Shown here: positions 1-8,953 of the stretch, piece after piece | Layout: each line of letters opens with the position of its first letter | Numbering within the stretch: position 1 is the first letter of the stretch | Origin: an uncultured OCS116 cluster bacterium | GTDB taxonomy: Bacteria > Pseudomonadota > Alphaproteobacteria > Rhizobiales > TMED25 | Length of the DNA: 47,577 bases | Assembly (NCBI GenBank): GCA_902632055.1 | Contig: CACPAS010000007.1 | Span: forward strand, 1-47,577 | Direction of reading: 5' to 3' | Program-made: the position numbers and the translations under genes | The notes under the pieces: model-generated | Told to the model about the DNA's origin: nothing | Databases searched by the model: none | What the model saw: only the letters and a program-made list of their open reading frames with translations

Positions 1-571
1 AGAAGACAAGAGAGAAAGCAAAGAGCTTTTTGATGAATATGTATGTTTAATTGAGCAGCAAATTGATCATGTCGATTTATTTTTAGCCGAAACCATGTCT
101 AGTATCAAAGAAATAATTGCAGTGACGGATGCTCTTAAGCATTTCGGACTGGAACAGTATATTAGTATCACCTTGGATGATAATCATCCTAACTTACTCA
201 GATCCGGTGAAAATTTAGTTGATGTAATCAAGATATTGGAAATAAAAGCCGCTGATGCAATATTATTAAATTGCTGCTGCCCTGAAACAATTTCATCGGC
301 GCTATCTAATTTTCAAAATACCGAGATACCATTTGGTGCATATGCAAATGGTTTTTCTTCCGTGAAAGATTTGAAAATAGGGAAAAGTGTGAACGTGTTA
401 GAGGCAAGAAATGACTTGGGCCCAGATGAATACTCAAACTTTGTGATGGACTGGATTAGTAAAGGCGCACGAATAATTGGAGGCTGTTGTGAGATAAGCC
501 CTAAACATATAAAGAAAGTTTCAGATCAGTTATATTCTTGTGGTTACAGCACCATGAAGCTCAAACTATAA
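1..571 (+). CDS. Homocysteine S-methyltransferase family protein, 5' end cut by window
   Basis: The reading frame is open from base 2 to the TAA at 569-571; the ATG at 95 in the ORF track is internal, because upstream codons continue the domain (..HVDLFLAETM). Family members move a methyl group to homocysteine using a Zn ion held by three cysteines. Two of the expected sites are visible: LLNCCCPETI near the middle and IIGGCCEISPKHI near the C-terminus, the usual NC..and GGCC ligand pattern. The methyl donor cannot be told from this fragment (betaine, S-methylmethionine or other). The gene ends 6 bp inside the tail of the convergent 5-oxoprolinase gene. A second, clearly different member of the same family lies at 37616-38686. 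Family assignment is good; exact substrate is unknown. Confidence 0.85.
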   Translation, partial: EDKRESKELFDEYVCLIEQQIDHVDLFLAETMSSIKEIIAVTDALKHFGLEQYISITLDDNHPNLLRSGENLVDVIKILEIKAADAILLNCCCPETISSALSNFQNTEIPFGAYANGFSSVKDLKIGKSVNVLEARNDLGPDEYSNFVMDWISKGARIIGGCCEISPKHIKKVSDQLYSCGYSTMKLKL

Positions 572-3500
572 ACTATTCTTGGGTCCATATCCTCCACCTG
601 AAGGAGTTGTTATTATAAGTTGATCTCCAATAAATAATTTGATTTGACAATTTCCATCTAATTCTGATAACACATCCTTCCTGAAAATTTTGTTTGACCC
701 TAACTTACCAGGCTCACCACCAGATAGACCAAACGGCGGCTCTTTCCTATTATTTGATAATAAAGAGCAATTCATATCATCACAAATAACGAATATTTTT
801 TTTAAACCACGGCCACCTACAAATTTACCATTGTTTTGCTTACCTCCGTTTATAGATATTTCAGATAAAATAATTGGATATTCCTCCTCGAAAATTTCAG
901 GATCTGTAGATCTTGAGTTTGTCATATTTGTTTGTATTGCATCACATCCATTATGATTTTTTCCTGCACCCTGACCTCCACAAATAGTTTCATAATATTG
1001 AAATTTATCATTACCCAAGATGACATTATTCATTGTAGATTGACATGATGCCTTGATGGATAGGGCCCCAAAAATACAATTTGCAAGTGCTTGACTTATT
1101 TCAACATTTCCGGCTGAGACCGCTGCATCTTTTGAGGGATTGATTATTGAGTAACTATCCGTAGATATTTCCACGGGATCAAGGATGCCAGAATTTAAAG
1201 GAATATCCTCATTGATTAAACATCTCAAGGAGAAGATTATAACGGCTTTTGTAATCGGTAAAGGAGCATTAAAATTATCTGAACTTTCACTACTTGATCC
1301 TCTGAAGTCAAAGTTAATTTTTTGTCCCTTCGGGGATACTTTTATATTTAATTTGAGATGGAAATTATCCAATGTTACACTGAAACTTGATGGCTTTATT
1401 TTTTTCAATATCGCAAGGCATGCCTCTTTTGCATTCTTCCGTATTGAATACATTTGTTTAAGAACCACATCTAAACCATAATAGTCAATCATTTTACGTA
1501 ATTGAATCTCGCCAATTTTATTCGCAGCTACTTGAGCTGTTATGTCTTGTATATTTAGATCTGGATTTCTCGCAGGGTATTTACCGCTATTTAATTTTTT
1601 TCTTAATCGCTCATTTTTTACCAGATCAAGCATCCGAATTTTAAAATTATCAAACACAATACCTTCATCCTTTAATTTTTTTGCTTCAGGTGTCATAGAT
1701 CCAGGATGAATACCGCCAATATCAGGGTGGTGACCCCGGGTGGCTAAATAAAAAACTATATTTTGGGTTTTATCTGAAAAAATAGGGGATATTACTGTGA
1801 TATCGGGTAAATGTGTCCCTCCCGAATTCGGTGAATTATTAATAAATATATCACCTTTTTTTACAGAATGATTTTTTGCTATAAGTTTTTTTACACAGTC
1901 ATCCATTGACCCCAGGTGGACGGGTATGTGAGGTGCATTCGCAACAAGATTTCCAGCGTTGTCAAATAAAGCACATGAGTAGTCAAGCCGCTCTTTTATA
2001 TTTACGGATGCCGCAGTCCTTTGTAGTGTTTCTCCCATGGTTTCCGCTACTGACATAAAAAGGTTGTTAAAAATCTCCAACATTATTGGGGATTTATCAA
2101 TTTTTCTTTTAATTTTGGTGGGTTTTATTATTTTTATTATGATATTTCCTGAATAATCCCTTGTTGCATGCCAGCCTTCTTCTACAATTATCGTTGTATG
2201 ATCATCAATTAGAATTGCCGGTCCTACTAAATCAAAATCGTAGAATTTATCTATTCTGCATACTCTTGCCTCATTCCATTTACCTTTACTGTAGAAAATT
2301 TCTTTATCTAGCTCATGTTCTGCAGCTATTTTTTTTACAGGTAGATCAATTTTGTCATATTTAGGTGTTGTTTCAACTTGGATCATATCGAGTATAATTT
2401 TTCTGTTTAGATTATAACCGTAAATTTTTTTATGAATTTTTCTGAAATTTTTGATTAACTTTTCGAAGTTAATTTTTGATTTTTTTTCTTTTATACAAAC
2501 ACTTTGATCTGTTCCTTCATACTTCAGATAGAATAAATTAAAATGAGACACGATGTTCGATTTAATATTTAATAAGTTTTCTTTTTGCAGCTTCCTCAGA
2601 AGTGTGTCAATTTTCCTCATATATTTTTTATTAAATTCAAAAAAAGTAGTTTCTTGTCTTATATATTTCTCTCCCGAGTGAACCATCCCATAAGCTGACA
2701 AAAAACTTGAAAGTGGGTTAATAACAATTGTCTTGATCTCCAAGTTCTCAGCAATCTGGCAAGCATGTTGACCGCCGGCTCCTCCATAGCTAACAAGTGC
2801 ATGCTCTTCTAAATGTAGTCCTTTTCTAGTTGCAATTTTTCTAATCACCCTACACATTTTCTCTACTGCAATTTTTATAAAACCTTCAGCCACATCTTCG
2901 GGAAGCATTTCTGGATCTATTTTTTCTCTAAGCTGATTGAATTCTTCAGTTATGATTTGCCTGTCTAATGAAGATCTGCCATCCACTCCAAACTTCTTCG
3001 GGAAGTATTTTTCTATAATCTTACCAAGAAATAGGTTAGCATCTGTCACTGTTAACGGTCCATTTTTTCCATAAGACATTGGTCCAGGGTATGAACCTGC
3101 TGATTTTGGTCCGACAGTCATCCTTGAGTTTTTATAATCTAAAATTGAGCCACCACCTGCAGCAATTGTATCAATATCAATAATAGGTACTTGAAGTGCC
3201 TGATTATCAATCATTTTTTCATTTTTATACTCTAATTCACCGTCAAAATGCGAGACATCTGTCGAAGTGCCCCCCATATCAAAAGTTATAATTTTATCGA
3301 AGCCTGAGTTGTTAGCAACTGAAATTGCGCCGATTACCCCCCCAGCTGGTCCGGATAATATGGAATTGATGCCTCGAAAGTTTTTTTCCTCTGCGAGACC
3401 GCCATTCGATTGCATATATCTGAGACTAATATTATTTATATCAAAATTTATTTCTTTTTTTAGGTTATCTATATCTTTTCTTATTATTGGGTCGACATAG

Positions 3501-4132
3501 GCATGAACAAGGGATGTATGGGTCCTTCTTATAAATTTTATAGTTTTTGAGATTTCGTGACCAAGTGTAATATTTTTGTGACCAAGCTGGCTCAGTATAT
3601 TTTTAATCTTTATTTCATAATGTGGAAACCTCCATCCGTGAATCAAACTGACACAAATTGATTTAAAATTCTCCATTTTTATCTGTTTTAATTCATCTTT
3701 TATTACTATCCAATTTGGTTTAATAAAATCGTGCCCACTTTTTGTGAGACGGATATCCAATTCTATAACTTTCGAATATATTGGCATTGGCTTTGTAATT
3801 CCTAATGCAAAGATATCTTCTCTACTTTGATAGCCAATCAATTGTGAATCTTTAAAACCTTTCGGAACAATTAGAAGTGTTTTTTCACCCGTCCTCTCCA
3901 AAAGAGTATTTGTAGCTCTCGTCGTTCCAACCGTAACATTTCCGATGTTGTCAAAGTTTCCTGAGTTATCATTTAGAATCTTTTTTATACCAGTCGAAAT
4001 AGGGTCATCATTCTCACTTTGAGACTGGCTCAATACTTTTTCTAGAAAGAGATTATTATCTGGAGATAGAGCAATTACATCGGTAAATGTACCGCCTTTA
4101 TCTATCCAGAAATTCCAATTTTTTTTCCCCAT
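566..4132 (-). CDS. 5-oxoprolinase (ATP-hydrolysing), HyuA-HyuB fusion
   Basis: At 1188 aa this is a full-length fused hydantoinase/oxoprolinase. Residues ~1-670 are the HyuA-like ATP-binding half, with FWIDKGGTFTDV at the N-terminus and DMGGTSTDVSHF near 282, the two phosphate-binding motifs of this actin-like fold. Residues ~680-1185 are the HyuB-like half, with ETMGETLQRTA, HIPVHLGSM, RGHHPDIGG near 800 and the C-terminal GGGYG. The family opens 5-oxoproline (pyroglutamate) to glutamate with ATP, in glutathione or pyroglutamate recycling; some fused members act on related cyclic amides, so the substrate is inferred from family and length. It is cytosolic. It is divergent from the amidase gene across 79 bp and convergent with the homocysteine methyltransferase gene. 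Confidence 0.88.
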   Translation of the reverse strand: MGKKNWNFWIDKGGTFTDVIALSPDNNLFLEKVLSQSQSENDDPISTGIKKILNDNSGNFDNIGNVTVGTTRATNTLLERTGEKTLLIVPKGFKDSQLIGYQSREDIFALGITKPMPIYSKVIELDIRLTKSGHDFIKPNWIVIKDELKQIKMENFKSICVSLIHGWRFPHYEIKIKNILSQLGHKNITLGHEISKTIKFIRRTHTSLVHAYVDPIIRKDIDNLKKEINFDINNISLRYMQSNGGLAEEKNFRGINSILSGPAGGVIGAISVANNSGFDKIITFDMGGTSTDVSHFDGELEYKNEKMIDNQALQVPIIDIDTIAAGGGSILDYKNSRMTVGPKSAGSYPGPMSYGKNGPLTVTDANLFLGKIIEKYFPKKFGVDGRSSLDRQIITEEFNQLREKIDPEMLPEDVAEGFIKIAVEKMCRVIRKIATRKGLHLEEHALVSYGGAGGQHACQIAENLEIKTIVINPLSSFLSAYGMVHSGEKYIRQETTFFEFNKKYMRKIDTLLRKLQKENLLNIKSNIVSHFNLFYLKYEGTDQSVCIKEKKSKINFEKLIKNFRKIHKKIYGYNLNRKIILDMIQVETTPKYDKIDLPVKKIAAEHELDKEIFYSKGKWNEARVCRIDKFYDFDLVGPAILIDDHTTIIVEEGWHATRDYSGNIIIKIIKPTKIKRKIDKSPIMLEIFNNLFMSVAETMGETLQRTAASVNIKERLDYSCALFDNAGNLVANAPHIPVHLGSMDDCVKKLIAKNHSVKKGDIFINNSPNSGGTHLPDITVISPIFSDKTQNIVFYLATRGHHPDIGGIHPGSMTPEAKKLKDEGIVFDNFKIRMLDLVKNERLRKKLNSGKYPARNPDLNIQDITAQVAANKIGEIQLRKMIDYYGLDVVLKQMYSIRKNAKEACLAILKKIKPSSFSVTLDNFHLKLNIKVSPKGQKINFDFRGSSSESSDNFNAPLPITKAVIIFSLRCLINEDIPLNSGILDPVEISTDSYSIINPSKDAAVSAGNVEISQALANCIFGALSIKASCQSTMNNVILGNDKFQYYETICGGQGAGKNHNGCDAIQTNMTNSRSTDPEIFEEEYPIILSEISINGGKQNNGKFVGGRGLKKIFVICDDMNCSLLSNNRKEPPFGLSGGEPGKLGSNKIFRKDVLSELDGNCQIKLFIGDQLIITTPSGGGYGPKNSL

Positions 4133-4211
4133 AATAAAACTAAATTATTGCTATTATGACTGCTATGAATGAATATAATAAATATCGATGATTATATAAA
4201 GAATTACTAAA

Positions 4212-4949
4212 ATGATAAGTTATAAATATCAATCTCCTAATTATAATGATCGAGCTCAGAATTCAAAAATTGAGTTTATAATAATTCATTATACTGGAGT
4301 GGAAATGGAATTTCATCAAGTTATTAATTGGTTTCTTAATAAAGAATCGAGAGTAAGTTGCCATTTTCTAATAGACAAATCAGGTGATATTTGCAATTTA
4401 GTCGACATCTCGAAACGTGCTTGGCATGCAGGGCAATCCTCTTGGAATAATTGTTTAGATATTAATTCGCATTCAATTGGAATTGAGTTACATAATTCTG
4501 GCAATGAAGATTTCACACCTCTCCAGCTCAAGTCATTAGTTAAACTTCTAAAAGAGCTTATGAGTGATAATGGAATTAAAAGCTGGGATATTTTGGGGCA
4601 TTCTGATGTTTCAATTGGAAGAAAGATTGACCCCGGAATAAAATTTCCATGGCACCAACTTGCAAAAGATAAAATTGGGTTTTTTTCAAATCTTTCACAA
4701 GAAAATTTTGATACTGATGTATCTGATAAAAATAATCAGCATATAATCGAGGATATACAATGCAAACTAATGACTATTGGATATGGAGTGAAAAAATCTG
4801 GTGTTTTTGATGCACAAACCGTCGCAGGGTTGAAGGCATTTCAGAGGCATTGGAGACCTAAAAGCGTTAGCGGTAGACTAGATGTCTCAACAAAACAAAT
4901 ACTGACCGAGGTTTGTGAAAAACTATGCGAATTTAGAACCCAGCATTAG
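4212..4949 (+). CDS. N-acetylmuramoyl-L-alanine amidase (AmpD/AmiD type) with peptidoglycan-binding domain
   Basis: 245 aa. Residues ~20-150 form an Amidase_2 domain: FIIIHYTG supplies Zn ligand His26, and GHSDVSIGRKIDPG supplies His130 and Asp140, with the conserved Lys of GRKxDPG. Residues ~178-240 are a PG_binding_1 three-helix domain (LMTIGYG..GVFDAQTVAGLKAFQRHW). It cleaves the bond between MurNAc and the stem peptide. No signal peptide is evident, which fits a cytosolic anhydro-muropeptide recycling (AmpD-like) role, while the extra binding domain resembles AmiD; I cannot decide between them. It lies just ahead of rnpB and the cell-wall cluster, in the same direction. Confidence 0.88.
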   Translation: MISYKYQSPNYNDRAQNSKIEFIIIHYTGVEMEFHQVINWFLNKESRVSCHFLIDKSGDICNLVDISKRAWHAGQSSWNNCLDINSHSIGIELHNSGNEDFTPLQLKSLVKLLKELMSDNGIKSWDILGHSDVSIGRKIDPGIKFPWHQLAKDKIGFFSNLSQENFDTDVSDKNNQHIIEDIQCKLMTIGYGVKKSGVFDAQTVAGLKAFQRHWRPKSVSGRLDVSTKQILTEVCEKLCEFRTQH

Positions 4950-4989
4950 TCCTTGTGGACATTTGATAATTATTCATGTAAAAGCAAAT

Positions 4990-5335
4990 ATGCTAGATGG
5001 CTGGATGATCGCTATTTATTAGAGGAAAGTCCGGGCTCCACAGAGGAACAGTGCCGGATAACATCCGGCGGGGGTGACCCTAGGGAAAGTGCAACAGAAA
5101 ATATACCGCCATGCTCGCATGGTAAGGGTGAAATGGTGCGGTAAGAGCGCACCGCATTGGTGGTAACATCATTGGCAGTGTAAACCCCACTGGGAGCAAG
5201 ACCAAATAGAGATGGTAATATGTCCTCTGCATTTGACCATCTGGGTAGGTCGCTAGACTCACTGAGTAATCATTGAGCAAGATGAATGATCATCATCAAA
5301 TCGATACAGAACCCGGCTTATAGGCCATCTAGCAT
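4990..5335 (+). ncRNA. rnpB: RNase P RNA (class A)
   Basis: Catalytic RNA that trims tRNA 5' leaders. The conserved core is visible at both ends: GAGGAAAGTCCGGGCTCC near 5022 and CAGAACCCGGCTTATAGGCC near 5308. The ends are set by helix P1: ATGCTAGATGGC (4990-5001) pairs exactly with GCCATCTAGCAT (5324-5335), and can extend by GCAA/TTGC past a two-base bulge. Conserved GGGTGACCCTAGGGAAAGTGCAACAGAAA lies between. Two short ORFs in the track overlap it and are shadows. It sits immediately upstream of mraZ. I see no clear intrinsic terminator after it. Confidence 0.96.
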
Positions 5336-5367
5336 TTGCATATAGTTAACAAATTATTAAAAAACCA

Positions 5368-5407
5368 TTGACTTCCAAAAAATACCATGTTATCCCATAG
5401 ATACCCA
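5368..5407 (+). promoter_or_regulatory. Candidate dcw promoter with four-box MraZ operator
   Basis: A -35 TTGACT (5368-5373) is followed 17 bp later by a weak -10 TATCCC (5391-5396). Overlapping it are four pentamers in strict 10-bp phase: TTCCA (5373), TACCA (5383), TCCCA (5393), ACCCA (5403). The last two fit NCCCA, the complement of the TGGGN box that MraZ binds as direct repeats with 5-bp spacers; the first two each differ by one base. The repeat run ends 14 bp before mraZ. Operator identity is inferred from the known MraZ site; promoter strength is a guess. Confidence 0.65.
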
Positions 5408-5421
5408 TTAAAGGATTTTGC

Positions 5422-5880
5422 ATGCAATTATTTTTGTCAAAGTTTAGAAATAAGATTGATCAAAAAGGAAGAGTGTCAATTCCTTCTCAGTTCAGGAGTA
5501 TTTTATTCCAGGATGGATCCCAGAAAATGTTCTGTTATCCATCTCTTGACGCAGAAGCAATTGATGCGGGGGGCGATAGTCTATCACGTGAAATTTATGC
5601 ATTAATGGATAATCTCGATCCATACTCAGATGAAAAAGACTTTCTATCAACAGCACTATTTGGTTTATCTGAAGAACTCCGAATTGACAGTGACGGTCGA
5701 GTTATCTTAAGCGAGCCCCTAATTCAGCATGCTCAAATTAGTCACGAGGTAATATTTGTAGGCTTAGGTCAAAAATTCCAAATATGGGAGCCAGACAGGT
5801 TCAGTAATTACTTACAAGAAGCTCAAAAAAGGGTAAAAGAGCAAAGGCTGTTATTGAGTAAGAAAAATAAAGGTTTGTAG
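5422..5880 (+). CDS. mraZ: Transcriptional regulator MraZ
   Basis: 152 aa, the usual MraZ size. Two SpoVT/AbrB-like DNA-binding repeats: N-terminal FLSKFRNKIDQKGRVSIPSQFR and a second copy around ELRIDSDGRVILSEPLIQHA. MraZ forms a ring that binds TGGGN repeats in its own promoter and represses the division/cell-wall operon; it also counteracts the toxicity of overproduced RsmH in some species. Here it is the first gene of the cluster, directly after a matching repeat array, so autoregulation is likely. The stop is 4 bp before the preferred rsmH ATG. An overlapping ORF at 5387-5605 in another frame is a shadow. Confidence 0.95.
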   Translation: MQLFLSKFRNKIDQKGRVSIPSQFRSILFQDGSQKMFCYPSLDAEAIDAGGDSLSREIYALMDNLDPYSDEKDFLSTALFGLSEELRIDSDGRVILSEPLIQHAQISHEVIFVGLGQKFQIWEPDRFSNYLQEAQKRVKEQRLLLSKKNKGL

Positions 5881-5884
5881 CGTG

Positions 5885-6922
5885 ATGGGTAGTAGAAAAA
5901 TTTCTACTGGCGGACCATATTATCACATACCTGTCATGAAGAAGAAGGTGCTTGAAGCATTATCACTAAGAGGAGGAAGTGTTTATGTAGATGGCACCTT
6001 TGGTGGAGGCGGCCACTCTAGCGCAATACTTGATTTATTTGATTGCATAATAATTGCGACAGATAAGGATATGAATTCTTCACAGATCGCGAAAAAACTT
6101 AATAAAAAATATCAGGACCGAATTAATTTTTATAACACGAGCTACACGCAAATCCCGACCTTGCTTGATAGCCTTTCAATCAAAGCAGTAGACGGTCTTT
6201 TGCTAGATCTTGGTGTGTCTTCGATGCAACTTGATAATCCAAAAAGGGGGTTTTCATTCCAAAATGAAGGACCTCTGGATATGCGCATGGGTGATAGCGG
6301 TATAAGTGCATATGATGTTGTCAATAATATGAAAGTAGAACACTTATCAGAAATTATCAAAGACTTTGGTGAAGAAAGATACTCAAAGATTATTGCAAAA
6401 AAAATCGATGATTACAGGAAAATAAATACCATTAACACCACAACTCAACTCAGTAAAATAATAGATGATGCTGTTGGAAATTTTTACAAAAAGCAGAGAG
6501 GGATGCACATTCATCCCGCAACTCGGACCTTCCAGGCCATAAGGGTTTTTGTAAATAATGAGTTTGAGGAAATATATACATTATTAATGGGTATTTGTGA
6601 TTATATAAGACTTGGTGGGCGCATTGCGGTAATAACATTTCATTCTCTGGAAGATCGGATAATAAAAAATATTTTTGATCATTTGACTGGATATAGTTCA
6701 TCAAAGTCAAGATATGAACCAACAACTGAGTCTGAAATGAAGTACCCGTTTTTCTATCCTGATAAAAAATTTTACAAACCAGATCAGAATGAAATAAAAG
6801 AAAACCCAAGATCACGCTCAGCAAAGTTAAGATATATTCAAAGAACAAAGCATTTGTTTAGAGAAAATTTAGATATTTATAGTATGTCTAAATACAAAAG
6901 AATATTTGAGGAATTAAAATGA
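5885..6922 (+). CDS. rsmH: 16S rRNA (cytosine1402-N4)-methyltransferase RsmH (MraW)
   Basis: Methylates N4 of C1402 in the decoding centre of 16S rRNA using SAM. The N-terminus has HIPVMKKKVLEAL, then the SAM-binding motif VDGTFGGGGHSSAIL; later LLLDLGVSSMQLD and RGFSFQNEGPLDMRM are hallmark RsmH blocks, and VITFHSLEDRIIK lies near the C-terminus. The ORF track starts at a GTG at 5882; I prefer the adjacent ATG at 5885, which changes one residue. Length of 345 aa is slightly above the family norm. It overlaps ftsL by ATGA. Confidence 0.96.
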   Translation: MGSRKISTGGPYYHIPVMKKKVLEALSLRGGSVYVDGTFGGGGHSSAILDLFDCIIIATDKDMNSSQIAKKLNKKYQDRINFYNTSYTQIPTLLDSLSIKAVDGLLLDLGVSSMQLDNPKRGFSFQNEGPLDMRMGDSGISAYDVVNNMKVEHLSEIIKDFGEERYSKIIAKKIDDYRKINTINTTTQLSKIIDDAVGNFYKKQRGMHIHPATRTFQAIRVFVNNEFEEIYTLLMGICDYIRLGGRIAVITFHSLEDRIIKNIFDHLTGYSSSKSRYEPTTESEMKYPFFYPDKKFYKPDQNEIKENPRSRSAKLRYIQRTKHLFRENLDIYSMSKYKRIFEELK

Positions 6923-7260
6923 CTAGGTTGTTGTATATTTCTGTCTTAATTTTATGTATCTTTACCTCTTTTATGTTGTATATCTTAAGCTATGATAGCA
7001 AAAATATTAAGAGAGAAATTGCCCAAATTAAAACATTTATTGAAACGGAAAAGTCTGATATTGAAACATTGCGCGCAGAGCTTAGTCTTTTATCTCAACC
7101 CGATAGAATCCAACATTTATCAAATCAATTTGACCTAGAGTTAGAACCGGTCAATGTGACGCAAATTAGAGGAATTGAAGACATTCCGCTTAAACCTGCA
7201 AATAAAGTTATGGATGAGCTCATACAAAGATCACTTATTGGGTATGCTGGTGAACAATAA
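6919..7260 (+). CDS. ftsL: Cell division protein FtsL
   Basis: 113 aa bitopic membrane protein. Residues ~4-24 (LLYISVLILCIFTSFMLYIL) are a single membrane segment, followed by a predicted periplasmic coiled coil (IKREIAQIKTFIETEKSDIETLRAELSLLSQPDRI) and the LSQPDRIQHLSNQFDLEL block typical of alphaproteobacterial FtsL. It joins FtsB and FtsQ to activate FtsWI septal synthesis. FtsL sequence conservation is low, so the call rests on architecture plus position between rsmH and ftsI. It overlaps rsmH by 4 bp (ATGA), suggesting coupled translation. Confidence 0.92.
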   Translation: MTRLLYISVLILCIFTSFMLYILSYDSKNIKREIAQIKTFIETEKSDIETLRAELSLLSQPDRIQHLSNQFDLELEPVNVTQIRGIEDIPLKPANKVMDELIQRSLIGYAGEQ

Positions 7261-7293
7261 ATGAAAAAAAATTAATGAAGGATAAATCAATAC

Positions 7294-8934
7294 ATGTTCC
7301 TAGCCAACGATAATAAAGAAATAAAAAGGCTCCATTTAAGAATTAAGTTTCTAACTTTTTGTTTTTTTTTGGGTTTCTTGGTTCTATCGTCAAAAATTTT
7401 CTATCTGGCAAATTTATCACCAGAATTAATCTCAAATATTGACGAAAAACAGATACAAAATATCAAACGCCCAAATATCTATGATAGGAACGGGCATTTA
7501 GTAGCCTCAAATGTAATAATATCATCAGTAGCGATAAGGCCAAATTTACTCAGAAATAAAGAGGATATCGTAGATCGATTACTATCAGCCGTCTCAAGCT
7601 TTCAAAGAGAAGATCTTGAGTTTAAGATATTTAATGATAAAAAATTTGTTTGGTTAAAACGCGGTATAACGCCAAGCGAGCAAAATAGAATACATAATTT
7701 GGGTATTCCTGGAATACAATTTATCGATGAGACAAAGCGGTTTTATAGCTCTGCAAATACTTTATCTAGTGTTATTGGTTATGTAAATATTGATAACAAG
7801 GGACAAGCGGGTATTGAAAAATTTATCGATCTACAGGTCGAAAGCGGTGATAGCAGAGATATCTATCTATCTTCAGATCTTGAGGTAAGCCATGCCATGA
7901 GAGATGAGCTCCGGAAATCGATGAATAAATATTCAGCAATAGCATCAGCAGGCATATTGATGGATATAAATAACGGTGAGATTATTGGGGCTGTCTCTTT
8001 ACCAGATTTCGATCCTCAATACCAAGCAGACGCACTTTTACCTGAAAATATTAACAAGGTAACACATTCATTATATGAGATTGGATCCACATTCAAGCCA
8101 TTCACAATTGCTATGGCATTAGATAGTGGCTTGGTTGATATTAATACTGAATACGATGCAAGAAAACCTATCATTATTGGTCGTCACACAATCAGTGATT
8201 TCAAACCACAAGAACGAGTTTTAACGGTATCAGAAATATTTACCCATTCTTCAAATATTGGCGCTGCAAAAATTGCGCTTGATTTTGGCACGGATTACCA
8301 ACAATCTTTTCTTATGAAATTAGGATTATTAGACTCAGTATCAACGCAAATACAAGATTTACCAAGCAGCAGCACCCCAAAGAATTGGAGAGAAATTAAC
8401 ACAATGACAATTTCGTATGGTTACGGAATTTCAATTTCGCCGTTACATGCAGCCGTTGCTGGTGCAAGCCTGTTCAACGGTGGGAGATTACTAAAACCAT
8501 CATTTTTAAAAATAAAGGATAACTCAAATATAATTTATAAACAAGTATTGGAGCCGTCTACAAGTGAAAAGATGAAGAAACTGATGTATCTGAATGTTGT
8601 AAATGGGTCAGCAAAACGCGCATCAGTTGAAGGGATTTTCGTGGGTGGAAAGACTGGTACAGCTAATAAGTTAATTGGCGGATCATATGATAAGGAAAAT
8701 CGACGTACGACATTTATGGGCGTATTCCCGTTAGATAAACCAAAATATATTATGTTTTTACTCCTTGATGAACCAAAACCAACTGAAAATTCTCATGGCT
8801 ATGCAACTGCTGGATGGAATGTTGCGCCAACATTCTCTAATATCGTAAGAAGAATTGCGCCAATGTTGAACATAAAACCCTCTTCAATTGAAAGGCTTTA
8901 TGACTATGATCAAATCGTAGTCGCTTCAAATTAA
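7294..8934 (+). CDS. ftsI: Septal peptidoglycan transpeptidase FtsI (PBP3)
   Basis: 546 aa class B penicillin-binding protein that crosslinks septal peptidoglycan. A membrane anchor spans ~20-42 (FLTFCFFLGFLVLSSKIFYLA), a PBP dimerisation domain follows (RPNIYDRNGHLVASN), then the transpeptidase domain. All three catalytic motifs are present: STFK with Ser265 as nucleophile, SSN at 319-321 and KTGT at 453-456. An AAGGA ribosome binding site lies about 12 bp before the ATG. It follows ftsL by 33 bp and acts with FtsW, encoded downstream. Length is normal for an alphaproteobacterium. Confidence 0.97.
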   Translation: MFLANDNKEIKRLHLRIKFLTFCFFLGFLVLSSKIFYLANLSPELISNIDEKQIQNIKRPNIYDRNGHLVASNVIISSVAIRPNLLRNKEDIVDRLLSAVSSFQREDLEFKIFNDKKFVWLKRGITPSEQNRIHNLGIPGIQFIDETKRFYSSANTLSSVIGYVNIDNKGQAGIEKFIDLQVESGDSRDIYLSSDLEVSHAMRDELRKSMNKYSAIASAGILMDINNGEIIGAVSLPDFDPQYQADALLPENINKVTHSLYEIGSTFKPFTIAMALDSGLVDINTEYDARKPIIIGRHTISDFKPQERVLTVSEIFTHSSNIGAAKIALDFGTDYQQSFLMKLGLLDSVSTQIQDLPSSSTPKNWREINTMTISYGYGISISPLHAAVAGASLFNGGRLLKPSFLKIKDNSNIIYKQVLEPSTSEKMKKLMYLNVVNGSAKRASVEGIFVGGKTGTANKLIGGSYDKENRRTTFMGVFPLDKPKYIMFLLLDEPKPTENSHGYATAGWNVAPTFSNIVRRIAPMLNIKPSSIERLYDYDQIVVASN

Positions 8935-8953
8935 GAGAAAAGGGTGATAGAAA

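Noticed and set aside
4174-4179. TATAAT upstream of the amidase as its promoter
   Set aside because: A good -10, but the nearest -35-like TTGCTA is 20 bp away; in such AT-rich DNA this is too weak to list.
4953-5280. ORFs of 63 and 66 aa (both strands) after the amidase
   Set aside because: They lie inside RNase P RNA, whose conserved core and P1 pairing explain the sequence.
6450-6848. 132-aa minus-strand ORF inside rsmH
   Set aside because: Shadow frame of a conserved gene, without recognisable motifs.
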